Both the position numbers and the translations under genes were made by a program. 64,000 nt of DNA from JAJRAN01 sp963827135. GTDB taxonomy: Archaea; Thermoplasmatota; Thermoplasmata; Methanomassiliicoccales; UBA472. Each line of letters starts with the position of its first letter. Within the stretch, counting starts at the first letter, position 1. Under the pieces are notes generated by a model. That model did no database searches. It was not told where the DNA came from and was given only the letters and a program-made list of their open reading frames with translations. Below are positions 45,104 through 55,026 of this stretch, one piece after another. The stretch spans positions 657,632 through 721,631 of the forward strand of contig CAWGZX010000005.1 of the NCBI GenBank assembly GCA_963827135.1, given 5' to 3'.

Positions 45104-45631
45104 CTAAATGACCTCGACCGCCACCTCATTCCTGCGTAGGAAGCCCGGCGTGCCCGGTCCGTTGTACCGCATCAGGAAAGGGGCACCTATGTGCTGGATC
45201 CCCTTCCTCTTCAACACCGCGAGAAGGCGGTCCTCCTGCTCCTTCAGCGAATCTGTGTGGCTCCTGCCGGAGAACCTCAGCACCGCCAGCTTCCGGGGCA
45301 TGACCTCGGTCATCTCCACCCTGCTGTCCAGCGGCTCTGGCACGGTGTTAATGCTATACGAGGAAGGCATGACGAAGGAAAAGGAGTCCTCATCTGAGAG
45401 GACGGGACGGGTCATCGCGATCCTTTGGTATGTCGGTCCGCTGGAAATGACGGGGACCGTCATGGCGATGTCCTTGCGCACCTTGTTCCCGCCAGTGATA
45501 TAGCGGAACAGGATTCGGAATGCCATATCTTCGGTCATACCCTTGACCTTGGCCAAAATGAGGATAGGATATCGTCTGATCTCCACGTCGTCGATGGTCT
45601 CCAATACCTCATATGGGGCAGATTCGGTCAC
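45104..45631 (-). CDS. SOUL-family heme-binding protein
   Basis: A 175-residue protein with the SOUL/HBP pattern: YEVLETIDDVEIRRYP, then FRILFRYITGGNKVRKDIAMTVPV, FSFVMPSSY and GTPGFLRRNEVAVEV. The start is GTG at 45631; a longer open frame runs back over the MFS gene and is a shadow. The family binds heme or tetrapyrroles in eukaryotes; its role in prokaryotes is not settled. Confidence 0.88.
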   Translation of the reverse strand: MTESAPYEVLETIDDVEIRRYPILILAKVKGMTEDMAFRILFRYITGGNKVRKDIAMTVPVISSGPTYQRIAMTRPVLSDEDSFSFVMPSSYSINTVPEPLDSRVEMTEVMPRKLAVLRFSGRSHTDSLKEQEDRLLAVLKRKGIQHIGAPFLMRYNGPGTPGFLRRNEVAVEVI

Positions 45632-45696
45632 GCACCGATTAACGCAACCTTGCCTATAAAAATCTCGCAGATTCCTGCGGCAGGGGTCGAAGCGTG

Positions 45697-46905
45697 TCAG
45701 TTCGAGGACGTGCGCTTTCGACGTCCTATGACGATAAGGAGCGCGATCGAGGCGATCGCCAGGCCCGCTCCATAGGCGAAGGTGGCCCATTGCCCTACTC
45801 CATCCCATAGTAGCCCTGCGATTATCCCGCCAGGGAGCATCACAAGGCCTACGCAAGTATGGAACGTCCCTAGTGCCGTACCTCTCAGTCCCTTGGGCGA
45901 AATGTCGCTGACGAAAGCCTTGAACACGCCTTCTGATGAACCTTTGTAGACCCCGAACAAGATGAATCCAAGGGCCAGGAACCAGAGCTCCGAGGCCAAG
46001 GCCATGACGGTGCATGTCGCGGCGAAGAGCAGGAATGAGGCGACTAGCACCGGGCGGCGACCAAACCGGTCCGAGATCGAACCAGAGGGTATGGCAGTGA
46101 TCACGAATAGGACGTTGAACAGCACGTACAGGAGTATGATCGTGACATCGTCCGCCCCTGTCGCCTGCGCCTTTAAAATGAAGAAGGCGTAGCTTACCTC
46201 GCCCAGGTAGAAGACGCATACCACTATCATTAGCCCCCAGAAGTCCTTTCCCAGGAGGCCGATACCCGAGAGGAAGCGTTTCTTGCTCTCGCCAGGGTGC
46301 GCCCTTACCTCCTTGACGAAGAGGATCGCCACCACGACCGCGGCCAGAGCAGGTATCGTTGACAGTAGGAATATCAATCGGAAGGTGTCGGTGGTCACGG
46401 AGGCCGCCGCCAAGAGCACGGGGATGACCAGTAATGGGCCGATGACCGCCCCGGTGGAGTCCATGGCCTTGTGGAATCCGAAGGCCTTACCCCATCTCTC
46501 GCTCGGGGTGGAGTCGGCGATCAGCGCGTCCCGTGGCGCGGAACGTATCCCCTTCCCCACCCGCTCGAGCACGCGGACGCCTAAGACCTGGTATGCCGAG
46601 CTGGTCAGGGCCAGTAGGGGTTTCGAGAGAGCGCTCAGGCCGTAGCCGGAGGTCAGGAAAACCTTCCTGCGCTGATAGCGGTCGGAGTACCAGCCCGAGA
46701 CGACCTTGAGCAGGGACGCTGTCGTCTCCGCCGCTCCCTCGATCAGGCCGATGACCAGCCCGGTCGCCCCGATCGCGGTAAGGAATAGGGGCATGATCGG
46801 ATAGATCATCTCGCTGCTGGCATCGGTGAGAAGGCTGACGATGCCCAGGACCAGGACGTTAGTGCTGATCCCGGCCATCAGCCGGCCCTTCCTTCCTGGA
46901 CCCAT
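45697..46905 (-). CDS. MFS transporter
   Basis: A 402-residue, 12-helix major facilitator. The loop 2-3 motif is GWYSDRYQRRK and the loop 8-9 motif is GSISDRFGRRP; AFGFHKAMDSTGAVIGP and GKGIRSAPRDALI resemble the group of uncharacterised archaeal and bacterial drug-efflux-like MFS. Substrate unknown. Confidence 0.9.
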   Translation of the reverse strand: MGPGRKGRLMAGISTNVLVLGIVSLLTDASSEMIYPIMPLFLTAIGATGLVIGLIEGAAETTASLLKVVSGWYSDRYQRRKVFLTSGYGLSALSKPLLALTSSAYQVLGVRVLERVGKGIRSAPRDALIADSTPSERWGKAFGFHKAMDSTGAVIGPLLVIPVLLAAASVTTDTFRLIFLLSTIPALAAVVVAILFVKEVRAHPGESKKRFLSGIGLLGKDFWGLMIVVCVFYLGEVSYAFFILKAQATGADDVTIILLYVLFNVLFVITAIPSGSISDRFGRRPVLVASFLLFAATCTVMALASELWFLALGFILFGVYKGSSEGVFKAFVSDISPKGLRGTALGTFHTCVGLVMLPGGIIAGLLWDGVGQWATFAYGAGLAIASIALLIVIGRRKRTSSN

Positions 46906-46948
46906 CTAGCCACCTGGAGAGATTCTTGAGGGCGGGGGCCGCTCGTCC

Positions 46949-49333
46949 TCAGCTACGGTACTCCTTCGCCCTATCCGCCATCTGGTCGAAGCGGCGCTGC
47001 ACCAGGTCGTTGATGCTTCCCGGCTCGTAGGTGCCGTCCTTCCTCAAGGAGCCGGCCTTGGCGTCCGTCAGCATCTCGATGCCCTCGTTGATGGAGGCCA
47101 CCGACCAAACATGGAACTTGCCCTTCTTGATCGCCTCTAGGACCTCGTCCTTGAGCATGAGGTTCTGCACGTTGCTCTGCGGGATCATTACCCCCTGGTC
47201 CCCGGTGAGGCCGAGCATCTTGCACACCTCGAAGAAGCCCTCGATCTTGAAGTTTACACCGCCGATGGCTTGCACCTCGCCCTTCTGGTTAACGGAACCG
47301 GTCACGGCCACGTTCTGCTTGATCGGGACTCCGGAGAGGGCGGAGAGGAGCGCATAGAGCTCGGTCGAGGAGGCGGAATCGCCATCGACTCCAGAGTAGG
47401 ACTGCTCGAAGGTCAGCTTGGCCGTCAGACTGAGAGGCTTCTCCTTGGCGTAGGTGTCGTTGAGATACCCGCCCAGGATCAGTACTCCCTTGGAGTGCGA
47501 TGGCCCGCTCATGGAGATCTCCCTCTCGATGTTGATTATGCCTTCCTTGCCCACGCCCACCGAGGCGGTGATGCGCGACGGCATGCCGAAGGCGAAGTCC
47601 CCGACCCCCATCACCGACAGGCCGTTCACCTGGCCCGCCTTCCTGTCCTTGGTCTCGATGAGGATAAGCTTCTTGCCGATCGCCTCCTGTATCTTCTTCT
47701 GGATCATGTTAGAACGATAGATCTTTTCCTCCAGCGCCTTGTTGATGTGCTCCCGCGTGATGGTCTTGGAGCCCGCCTCCTTGGCATAGAAGTCCGCCTC
47801 CCGGATCACATTGGCCACCTCGGCGAAAAGCGTCGCCAGCTTGTTCTGGTCCTCGACCATGCGCGATGAGTACTCGATTATCGCGGCCAGTCCAGTCGGA
47901 TCGAGGTGGAGCAAATCCTCCTTATGGCATAGAGTGCAAACGAAGGACGCGTATTTCATCACGTTATCTTCGTTGCGATCCATGGTGGTGTCGAACTCGG
48001 CCTTCACCTTGAACAGCTCGCGGAAGTCCTTGTCCATGGAGTAAAGCAGATCGTAGGCATATGGGTCCCCTAGCAGGATCACCTTGGTTTTGAAGGGGAT
48101 CGGCTCCGGCCGCAACGACTTTGTAACCATGTACCCCATCCTCGCCGCTGGCTCCTCGATCTCCAGTTTGGCATTGGACAACGTCTGCTTGAGGGCGGGC
48201 CAGGCCAATGGGTCTTGGAAAAGACCTTCCACGGGGACTACCAGGAAACCTCCATTTGCCCGATGCGCGGCTCCAGCTCGGATCATGGTGTAATCAGTGA
48301 AGAGCGCCCCGAACTTTGCTTCCTTCTCCGCGGCCCCGAATAACCTGTAATAGGAGGGGTTCATCTCTATCTCGACAGGAGCTCCCTGCAACTTGGAATG
48401 GTCCACGATCAGGTTGACGCCATAGTTGCGCTTCGGCCCATCCTGGGGCATTGGTATGCCGAAAGGCCCAGGCTGCTGGGGGGCTTCCGCCTGGAGCAAA
48501 GGTCCGATGTTGTTGAGGATGTCCTCCTCCACATGCTTGATGAAGTCCAGGACCTCCTCGTTATCCTTGAACTTCTTTCGAAGGCCCAGGAGCCGGGGCT
48601 GAAGCACGAAGGCGGCCACATCGCGATTGAGCTTGTTGACCGCGTCCTCAGCCTTGCGGTCGATGTCCCTTAGCTGGATGATGGATTTCTGTACCTCCAC
48701 CTGAAGCTCCTGCCTCTTCAGCTCGGTTTCCTTCTGTACTTTGAGCGGAAGCTGGGAAAACTGTTCCTCGGTGATGGCCTGCCCGTTGACAACTGGCGCG
48801 AGCATCAGACCGATGGGGGACTGGACGATCTGGAACCCCGCATCTCCAGCCATCTTGTTCATCGAGTCCACGAAATCGGACCGTTCCTGCTGGATATCGC
48901 GGAGGTTCGATTGGCGCTTCTGAGCGTACTCAGTGCTCTCGAAAGCCTCTCTAAGCGCCTGGGCGATGCCCGAGGCGACCTTCTCCATCTCAACTTTGAG
49001 CTCTATCCCCAGACCGGCCGGGACCGGCATCGCATTGGGCTGGCTAGAGTCGTGGAAATTGTTGACGTAGCACCAGTCCGAAGGGGTCGGACCAGTCTTG
49101 GCCAGCTCCTTGATGAAGTTCAGAATCGCGGTCTTCCTGCCTGTCCCTGGAAGGCCGGAGACAAAGACGTTGAAACCAGGGGTCTGGATGCGGAGCCCGA
49201 ACTGCAAAGCCCTTGCGGCGCGGTCCTGGCCGATGATCTCCGTCAAAGGAGTAAGCTCCAGGGTGCTCTGGCAATTGAACACCACCTCAGGACAGGAGTT
49301 ACGGCATTCCTTATAGGTCAACTCGCGAGCCAT
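46949..49333 (-). CDS. Lon-like ATP-dependent protease (S16 family)
   Basis: A 794-residue AAA+ protease. The Walker A is in SGLPGTGRKTAIL; a long helical insert follows, and the S16 domain at the C-terminus has the catalytic Ser in GVDGDSASS and Lys in GGVNFKIEG. The domain layout matches Lon-type proteins with an N-terminal AAA domain and insert (LonC/AAA_32-like) rather than archaeal LonB, since no membrane helices are seen. ATG 49333 follows AAGGTG. Monocistronic. Confidence 0.9.
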   Translation of the reverse strand: MARELTYKECRNSCPEVVFNCQSTLELTPLTEIIGQDRAARALQFGLRIQTPGFNVFVSGLPGTGRKTAILNFIKELAKTGPTPSDWCYVNNFHDSSQPNAMPVPAGLGIELKVEMEKVASGIAQALREAFESTEYAQKRQSNLRDIQQERSDFVDSMNKMAGDAGFQIVQSPIGLMLAPVVNGQAITEEQFSQLPLKVQKETELKRQELQVEVQKSIIQLRDIDRKAEDAVNKLNRDVAAFVLQPRLLGLRKKFKDNEEVLDFIKHVEEDILNNIGPLLQAEAPQQPGPFGIPMPQDGPKRNYGVNLIVDHSKLQGAPVEIEMNPSYYRLFGAAEKEAKFGALFTDYTMIRAGAAHRANGGFLVVPVEGLFQDPLAWPALKQTLSNAKLEIEEPAARMGYMVTKSLRPEPIPFKTKVILLGDPYAYDLLYSMDKDFRELFKVKAEFDTTMDRNEDNVMKYASFVCTLCHKEDLLHLDPTGLAAIIEYSSRMVEDQNKLATLFAEVANVIREADFYAKEAGSKTITREHINKALEEKIYRSNMIQKKIQEAIGKKLILIETKDRKAGQVNGLSVMGVGDFAFGMPSRITASVGVGKEGIINIEREISMSGPSHSKGVLILGGYLNDTYAKEKPLSLTAKLTFEQSYSGVDGDSASSTELYALLSALSGVPIKQNVAVTGSVNQKGEVQAIGGVNFKIEGFFEVCKMLGLTGDQGVMIPQSNVQNLMLKDEVLEAIKKGKFHVWSVASINEGIEMLTDAKAGSLRKDGTYEPGSINDLVQRRFDQMADRAKEYRS

Positions 49334-49420
49334 CAATAACACCTTACAGCCGTCGATGGGACGTTAAGGTACTTAATATTGTCAATTGGCCATTTGTAAA
49401 AGCGAACCAGGGTTATCTTC

Positions 49421-50443
49421 ATGCGTCCGGCTGAAACGGGAAGAACTTCGCCGAGGAGGAAGGCCAAGCGAGGAGGGAGAAGCCTCCGCCTCAAAGCCTC
49501 AATGCGTTCCAAAATCAGCTCGACCGACCTGTTGCTGGAATTGGCAAGGTCTGGAGGGGAGGGCGTGCCCTTAGAAAGGCATAACGCCGAAGCTTCAATC
49601 GAACCTGGGTTGAAGGGGATCGCGGAGCAAGGCATACTCTTCGAAACCAGCCCCCGGGGTAGGATAGCCCTGGCCCAAGGTCTAGAGAATTTCGGCAGGG
49701 TCTTCATCGCCTGCGACCGAGCGGGAAAGGCCTACGAGCTCTTGGGCACGGAGTACTCCCGCGCCAATATCGGTGAACCGATCCTGATCGAGACCAGCAA
49801 GGCCATGGTCTATGATTCGATTCACACCCTGCTCCGGCTCTTGACCTCGCCTATATCAGAGGCGGGCGAGGACCCGGTCCTAGCGGAGCTCAGCACTTGG
49901 ATCGGGCAGGACGAAGAGGCAGCGGAATACGTCGAGGCGGTGGCCGATTCGCTTTCTACTTCGGGATTCTACGAGATGATGCATCTCAGTCTCGGAGAAC
50001 CTCTTTCCCAGTCATCGAAGGCGGAGCGGTTGCGAATTATATCCGATATGGCAGAGCGTGACATTGCCATGTTCTTCTCCGAGAGTTCACCTATTGAGGG
50101 TCTGCCATCCCTGCTCCTTTCCGCATTATTCCCCATGGATGAGAGGGCTCGTCTATTGTCGATGCTGAACTCCTCGCCTTCGACGCTCAGGGCCCTCCTC
50201 CTGGCAAAGAGCGGACGCACGACCTCGCTGTCCCTTGCCAGCCTGCAGCAGGTCCTGCCAATCTTGGCTCATCTCTTCGTGATCTTCGCTGCGGCGGACC
50301 CTCGGCGATGCAACAATGAAGCTAGGCGAGGATGGAGGGACGAGCTGGACGCCATCGTCGCCAGCACAGGACCGACGCTGCGCCCTACCCCCATCCTCAA
50401 GGTCCTGGCATCCAGGTTCGAGATCGATATCCAGGCGAAGTAA
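49421..50443 (+). CDS. Hypothetical protein (340 aa)
   Basis: A 340-residue, mainly helical, soluble protein of unrecognised family. The N-terminus is basic (ETGRTSPRRKAKRGGRSL), and the true start may be the ATG 81 bases later (MRSKISSTDLLLELARS). A helical region with leucine pairs (LLLSALFPMDERARLLSML) fills the second half. It is divergent from the Lon-like gene and convergent with ftsZ. Confidence 0.68.
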   Translation: MRPAETGRTSPRRKAKRGGRSLRLKASMRSKISSTDLLLELARSGGEGVPLERHNAEASIEPGLKGIAEQGILFETSPRGRIALAQGLENFGRVFIACDRAGKAYELLGTEYSRANIGEPILIETSKAMVYDSIHTLLRLLTSPISEAGEDPVLAELSTWIGQDEEAAEYVEAVADSLSTSGFYEMMHLSLGEPLSQSSKAERLRIISDMAERDIAMFFSESSPIEGLPSLLLSALFPMDERARLLSMLNSSPSTLRALLLAKSGRTTSLSLASLQQVLPILAHLFVIFAAADPRRCNNEARRGWRDELDAIVASTGPTLRPTPILKVLASRFEIDIQAK

Positions 50444-50468
50444 GAGCGCCTAAGCTGTGCATTAGAAG

Positions 50469-50476
50469 AAAAAAAA
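50469..50476 (-). terminator. T-run terminator of ftsZ
   Basis: Eight A on the plus strand, read as CCCCTTTTTTTT on the minus strand, 19 bases beyond the ftsZ stop. It may serve the convergent hypothetical gene only in part. Confidence 0.5.
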
Positions 50477-50494
50477 GGGGGGAGGTAATCGTGA

Positions 50495-51694
50495 TCAGTG
50501 AACGTAGTCGATGCCTTCGCTCGCCCCGTAGGTCGAATTGGCCGCAGCCGCTCCCAGTTTCTGCTGTGTCCTTATCCCCAGCTGAGCGGCCATATCGGCG
50601 CTCATGGAATTGAGCATGTACTTGGACTTGGCACCGGTGAAGATGACCAGCACTTGGATCGTGCCTTGGTTCTCCGGCTCGACAGAGCATCCCCAAATGA
50701 TCCTTGCCCTGGGGTCGATGGCCTTCCCCACGTAGTCTGCCGCCCTCTGCGCCTCATCAACGGTCATGTCCGGCCCTCCGACCACGCGTATCAGAGCCCC
50801 CTTCGACTCCTTCACGCTGATCTCCCCTAATAATGGAGAGGATAGGGCCTCCTTGACCGCGTCCTTTACTGGGTCGTCCGAAGTATCTCGGTTCCCTTCG
50901 CCCATTCCGATGAAGGCGACCCCGCCCTCGTTCATGATGGTGAGAATGTCAGCATAGTCCAAGTTCACCAGGCCAGGCTTGGTGACGATCTCGGTCAGGC
51001 CCTTTATGGTCTGCATCAGGACCTCGTCCGCGACCTTGAAGGCCGCCTCGACAGGCATCTTGGGCACCAGGTCCAATAGCTTGTCGTTCGGTACCACGAT
51101 CGTGGTGTCGGTGACCCGTCTCAGCTTATCAAGGCCATCCAGGGCGTTCTCCATACGCAGTGCCCCCTCGGCCTTGAAGGGCAGGGTAACCAGGCCTATC
51201 GTCAATGCCCTGACATAATCCTTCGCTATCCTCGCAACGTAATGGGCGGAGCCCGTCCCAGTGCCGCCGCCCATTCCCGCGGTGACGAAAACGATGTTCG
51301 CGCCAGTCAGGAAGTTGCGGATCTCGACCTCGTTCTCCCGGGCGGCCTGTTCTCCCACCGAGGGAATGGCCCCTGCGCCCAGCCCACGGGTTGCCACCTT
51401 GCCGATGAGTATCTTCGTCGGGGCGTGCACCGTGAGCAGGTGCTTGGCATCGGTGTTTATGGCGCATAGCTGCGCTCCGCTGATGCTCGCCTCCACGCAG
51501 CGGTTGATGGTATTGGACCCTCCGCCCCCGCAACCGACGATCTTGATACTGACCTCCAATTGCTGAGCTATCTTCCTTATCTCTTCGTCTGCGTCGGAGC
51601 TGCCTCCGGCTGTCTGCACTGGCGCCTGTCCCTGCGCCTCTTCTTTTTGAGCGTTAGACAAAGCGCTCTTTACTAAGGAGCTAGGCATGTGCAT
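50495..51694 (-). CDS. ftsZ: Cell division protein FtsZ
   Basis: A 399-residue tubulin-like GTPase that forms the division ring. GTP-binding motifs: VGCGGGGSNTINRC, the tubulin signature GGGTGTGSA, and the T7 loop NLDYADILTIM. The C-terminal domain is complete; the extra C-terminal tail is short. Start ATG at 51694 or 51688. Archaeal type; some archaea have two copies, and only one is seen here. Confidence 0.95.
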   Translation of the reverse strand: MHMPSSLVKSALSNAQKEEAQGQAPVQTAGGSSDADEEIRKIAQQLEVSIKIVGCGGGGSNTINRCVEASISGAQLCAINTDAKHLLTVHAPTKILIGKVATRGLGAGAIPSVGEQAARENEVEIRNFLTGANIVFVTAGMGGGTGTGSAHYVARIAKDYVRALTIGLVTLPFKAEGALRMENALDGLDKLRRVTDTTIVVPNDKLLDLVPKMPVEAAFKVADEVLMQTIKGLTEIVTKPGLVNLDYADILTIMNEGGVAFIGMGEGNRDTSDDPVKDAVKEALSSPLLGEISVKESKGALIRVVGGPDMTVDEAQRAADYVGKAIDPRARIIWGCSVEPENQGTIQVLVIFTGAKSKYMLNSMSADMAAQLGIRTQQKLGAAAANSTYGASEGIDYVH

Positions 51695-51854
51695 CCCAGT
51701 ATGACATTTGTCAGACGAAGCATATAAAGGTTGTCATGCGCAAGAGGCGCGGAAGTAAAAAAACGAAAGCTTATTCAACACAAAGGCGTGAAAGGCCGAT
51801 CACGGTCATCGGGAGGATTGATGGATTTTGATTGCCAGGATAGGGGAGATAGTG

Positions 51855-52625
51855 ATGAACTTCGAGATCAATGGCATGGGGCAACCCACCACGATGATAT
51901 CCGGGATCGCTTCAGACATCTCCTCCTGGTCCTTGCAGGTGCCATCCTTCGCGCTGAACGTAATGACCATCTGCCTGGACAACCGAGGCGCGGGGAAGAC
52001 CGACGCCCCGGACCGACCTTACTCCGTCGAAATGATGGCCAACGACACCGTCAAGTTACTGGACTTGATAGGGGTCGAGGCATCCAATCTGGTCGGCTTT
52101 GGGATGGGAGGGAGGATCGCGTTGGATATGGCCATAAGGCATCCTTCCAAGGTGAAGAGCCTCGTCCTGTGCTCGACCGCCGCTAAGGCCACGCCGAGCG
52201 AGAGGGAGCTGCTACAGATCACGAGAGACGTCATCATGAGTGGTGCGGAAAGAGCCGATCTGGCCAGGAAGGAGGCCATGTTGACGCTCAGCCCACGCTT
52301 CTTCAAGGATGAGCGAGTGACCGAGGGCGTGGTCAGGCTCCGCTTGACTAGGATGCGAGGGACCTCCGACCAGGGTTTCCTACGCCAGATAGATGCGGTC
52401 CTGGACTACGATGCGACTGCCAGGCTGCAAGAGATTGGATGCCCTGCCTTGGTGGTAGCAGGGAGTCATGACCGATTGGTTCCGATGGAGCATCAGCGGA
52501 CAATGGCGGAGAGGATTCCAGGATCGAGCTTCTTAGCCTTGGAATCGGCTCACATGGTCCTTACAGAATCGGCAAAGGAATTCAACGAGGGCGTGCTCGG
52601 CTTCCTGATGGAGAAGGATGCCTGA
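51855..52625 (+). CDS. Alpha/beta-hydrolase fold protein lacking the nucleophile serine
   Basis: A 256-residue protein with the MenH/haloperoxidase-like fold (DNRGAGKTDAP, SMxSS-type loop TMISGIASDISSW). The nucleophile elbow, normally G-x-S-x-G, reads GFGMGG, so Gly replaces the catalytic Ser. The acid (GSHDRLVP) and base (ESAHMVL) are kept. It may be a non-hydrolytic relative, or the Ser may be lost. ATG 51855 follows GGGGAGA. It is not part of an evident operon. Confidence 0.82.
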   Translation: MNFEINGMGQPTTMISGIASDISSWSLQVPSFALNVMTICLDNRGAGKTDAPDRPYSVEMMANDTVKLLDLIGVEASNLVGFGMGGRIALDMAIRHPSKVKSLVLCSTAAKATPSERELLQITRDVIMSGAERADLARKEAMLTLSPRFFKDERVTEGVVRLRLTRMRGTSDQGFLRQIDAVLDYDATARLQEIGCPALVVAGSHDRLVPMEHQRTMAERIPGSSFLALESAHMVLTESAKEFNEGVLGFLMEKDA

Positions 52626-52628
52626 CCG

Positions 52629-53153
52629 CTACTTCCAGCTGCGATTCCTTGCCGCCTTGGTGATCTTTGCCATCTCGACCACGGCTTCTCTCAGCTTGGT
52701 CAGCTGGACCTTATCAAACTTTACGGGCGCGTCCTCTCCGAATGCCAACCTATAAATTCCATGCTGACCGGGAACAGGTTGGAATTTGGCGCTCTGCAGT
52801 AGGAAGGACACCCGGTTACGCTCTCCATTGTCCAGGTAGACCTTTTTCGTGATGAATTGAAGCTTGCTCTCTAGCGTCTCGGCGTTCTCATCTCCCGAGG
52901 GCCCCCACATCAGCATCAGCTCGACCTCCATGTCCGGTCCTTTGAAGTTGATGCTTAGGCCTTGCTCGGTGTCCTTCAATATCACCAGGTCAGGGTTTTG
53001 CTTCTGGATGGCTTTGAGCTCTGAGATTATGGCTTTGCACTTGGCCCCGCACGTCGACTCCAGCTCCAGAATGCTCAAGCGTACACCGGACCTGGATAGC
53101 GCGGACCGGAGATTTGTACCTGATGCTGAGGGTCGTCCCTTGGCAGTAACCAT
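52629..53153 (-). CDS. Conserved hypothetical protein (174 aa)
   Basis: A 174-residue protein. After a basic N-terminus (SGTNLRSALSRSGVRLS) come a helix with CGAKCKA, then strands (DTEQGLSINFKGPDMEVELMLMW) and a basic C-terminal helix. No family recognised. Convergent, 4 bases from the hydrolase stop. Confidence 0.68.
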   Translation of the reverse strand: MVTAKGRPSASGTNLRSALSRSGVRLSILELESTCGAKCKAIISELKAIQKQNPDLVILKDTEQGLSINFKGPDMEVELMLMWGPSGDENAETLESKLQFITKKVYLDNGERNRVSFLLQSAKFQPVPGQHGIYRLAFGEDAPVKFDKVQLTKLREAVVEMAKITKAARNRSWK

Positions 53154-53250
53154 CCGGCACTGGCAAGCGTCCCCTCATGCAATCGACCTGGAAGGAATCT
53201 CTGATGCGCAATCTTCATAGTGGTGTACCGTTTGCGTCAGGGCCAAGGGA

Positions 53251-54474
53251 ATGGTAGAGAGAAAAGGAGAATCTAGGACGGGCTTTCGCTCGGTCCCTCA
53301 TCAGGTCAAGGCAGTAATCTGGCTGACGAGCTTCGCTGGTCTCGGGGTAGGGTACCTCATTACCTACATGGCCGCATACCTCCCCGAGATAGGGCTGAGC
53401 TCCGGGGACGTCGGTCTGATAATAGGCATCATGAGCGTGGCCGCCATGGTGGCCGCCGTCCCCCTTGGCCTTCTCTCCGACCGCATAGGCAGGAAGAAGG
53501 TCCTGCTTTTCGCCTTGGCCACCTTCCCCATCATCCTGTTCGGTTTCGCCCTGACCACCGAGCTCTGGGCATTGATCGTCCTAGCCATCATGGCTGGCGT
53601 TTCCGAGGGCGCCTTCCTCACTGCCTGGAACGCTTTGATCGCTGACCAGACCACACTAGAGAACCGCAATCCGGCGTTCGCCTTGTCCTTCATAGTCAAT
53701 GCCTCGGCGACTGGGGTCGGCGCGGCGCTCCCCTTCTTCTTCCCCTATATCGAACAGGCTCTGGGCTGGGGCTCAGGGCAGGTGCACTCCTTGGCGTTCG
53801 TGGCCATCGGCCTGGTTTGCATCATCTCGCCAGTGGGGGTCTTCCTGGAGCTCAGGGGATATCATGAGACGGCGAGGAAGAAGGCGGAGAAGCATCCCGT
53901 GCTCCAAAGCCGGACGAAGCGCAATCTGATCCGGTTCTCGATCATCAACGCCCTCATCGGGCTGGGGGCGGGGTTCATCATCTCCCTCTTCCCCACCTGG
54001 TTGTACCTGGTGTACGAGATCCCCGACTCTTTATCCGGGCCGTTGATCGCCGTATCCAGCATAACCATGGCCTTTGCGTCTTTGGCAAGCACGCGCATAG
54101 CCTTCCGATACGGCCCGGTCAAAGCCATCACCCTCACCCAGGCCCTATCCACTATATTCCTGGTCCTGGTCCCATTGGTCCCGGGGGCGGCGCTCGCAAG
54201 CGTCGCTTTCGTCATCCGGTCCATGTTCATGAACATGTCAGCGCCGATAGCCGACAGCTACCTGATGGGCATAATCTCCAAGGAGGATAGGGGGGTGGCC
54301 AGCGCCATCAATAACATCATCTGGAGGCTGCCTAACAGCATAACCACCATCTTCGGCGGCATGCTGCTCGCGGCGGGCTTCTACGATCTGCCCTTCTATA
54401 TCACCACCATCTGTTACGTCACCGCTATCACCAGCTTCTTCTTCCTATTCAGGAGCGTCAGGCCCGAGGCCTAA
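53251..54474 (+). CDS. MFS transporter
   Basis: A 407-residue, 12-helix major facilitator. The loop 2-3 motif is GLLSDRIGRKKVLLFA, and a C-terminal half helix repeats SAPIADSYLMGII. It is related to the Bcr/multidrug and sugar-efflux-type groups but cannot be assigned a substrate. Second MFS in the window, not closely similar to the one at 45,697. Confidence 0.9.
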   Translation: MVERKGESRTGFRSVPHQVKAVIWLTSFAGLGVGYLITYMAAYLPEIGLSSGDVGLIIGIMSVAAMVAAVPLGLLSDRIGRKKVLLFALATFPIILFGFALTTELWALIVLAIMAGVSEGAFLTAWNALIADQTTLENRNPAFALSFIVNASATGVGAALPFFFPYIEQALGWGSGQVHSLAFVAIGLVCIISPVGVFLELRGYHETARKKAEKHPVLQSRTKRNLIRFSIINALIGLGAGFIISLFPTWLYLVYEIPDSLSGPLIAVSSITMAFASLASTRIAFRYGPVKAITLTQALSTIFLVLVPLVPGAALASVAFVIRSMFMNMSAPIADSYLMGIISKEDRGVASAINNIIWRLPNSITTIFGGMLLAAGFYDLPFYITTICYVTAITSFFFLFRSVRPEA

Positions 54475-54546
54475 GCGATCAGCTTGTCCGTGACGACCGC
54501 GGGGCGGGGCAACGCTTATCATTCAGGCACTAAGATAGAGGCCAAC

Positions 54547-54999
54547 ATGTCTCTCAAGCTCGACAACATAAGATTGCTGGTCACCAAGTTCGACGAGTGC
54601 TTCCGCTTCTACCGCGACGTGATGGGCTTCGAGGTCACCTGGGGGGATGAGGAGTCCGGCTACGCTTCCTTCAAGACATCAGGAAGCGGGAGGCTCTCCA
54701 TCTTCATGCGCGGAGAGCAGGCTATGATCGTCGGTACCGCCGATCTGCCTTCCGAGGCCAAGGCACAGGACCGTTTCGTTCTCGTCCTCCGCTCGAGGAA
54801 CGTGGACAAGAGGTTGAAAAGGATGAAGGGCAAGTGCACCGGCCAGATAATCGGGCCGGACGATTACCCCGGCTGGGGCATTCGCGCCGCATACCTTCGC
54901 GATCCGGACGGGAACCTGATCGAGATTCATAGCCCGCTACCAGAGGAGAAATGGAGCAAGGACCTGCAACAGGCGTCCTCCAAGTATTCAAAGAGATGA
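54547..54999 (+). CDS. VOC/glyoxalase-family protein
   Basis: A 150-residue protein with two beta-alpha-beta-beta-beta modules: IRLLVTKFDECFRFYRDVMGFEVTWGDE and AAYLRDPDGNLIEIHSP. The metal-binding Glu of the C-terminal strand is present (EIHSP). ATG 54547 begins MSLKLDNIR. Substrate unknown. Confidence 0.88.
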   Translation: MSLKLDNIRLLVTKFDECFRFYRDVMGFEVTWGDEESGYASFKTSGSGRLSIFMRGEQAMIVGTADLPSEAKAQDRFVLVLRSRNVDKRLKRMKGKCTGQIIGPDDYPGWGIRAAYLRDPDGNLIEIHSPLPEEKWSKDLQQASSKYSKR

Positions 55000-55026
55000 T
55001 GAGCAGGGCCGATACCTAGTTCAAAA

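Noticed and set aside
45632..46219. N-terminal extension of the SOUL gene to 46219
   Set aside because: The extra residues are antisense-like Arg/His/Leu-rich sequence over the MFS gene. The SOUL domain begins at GTG 45631.
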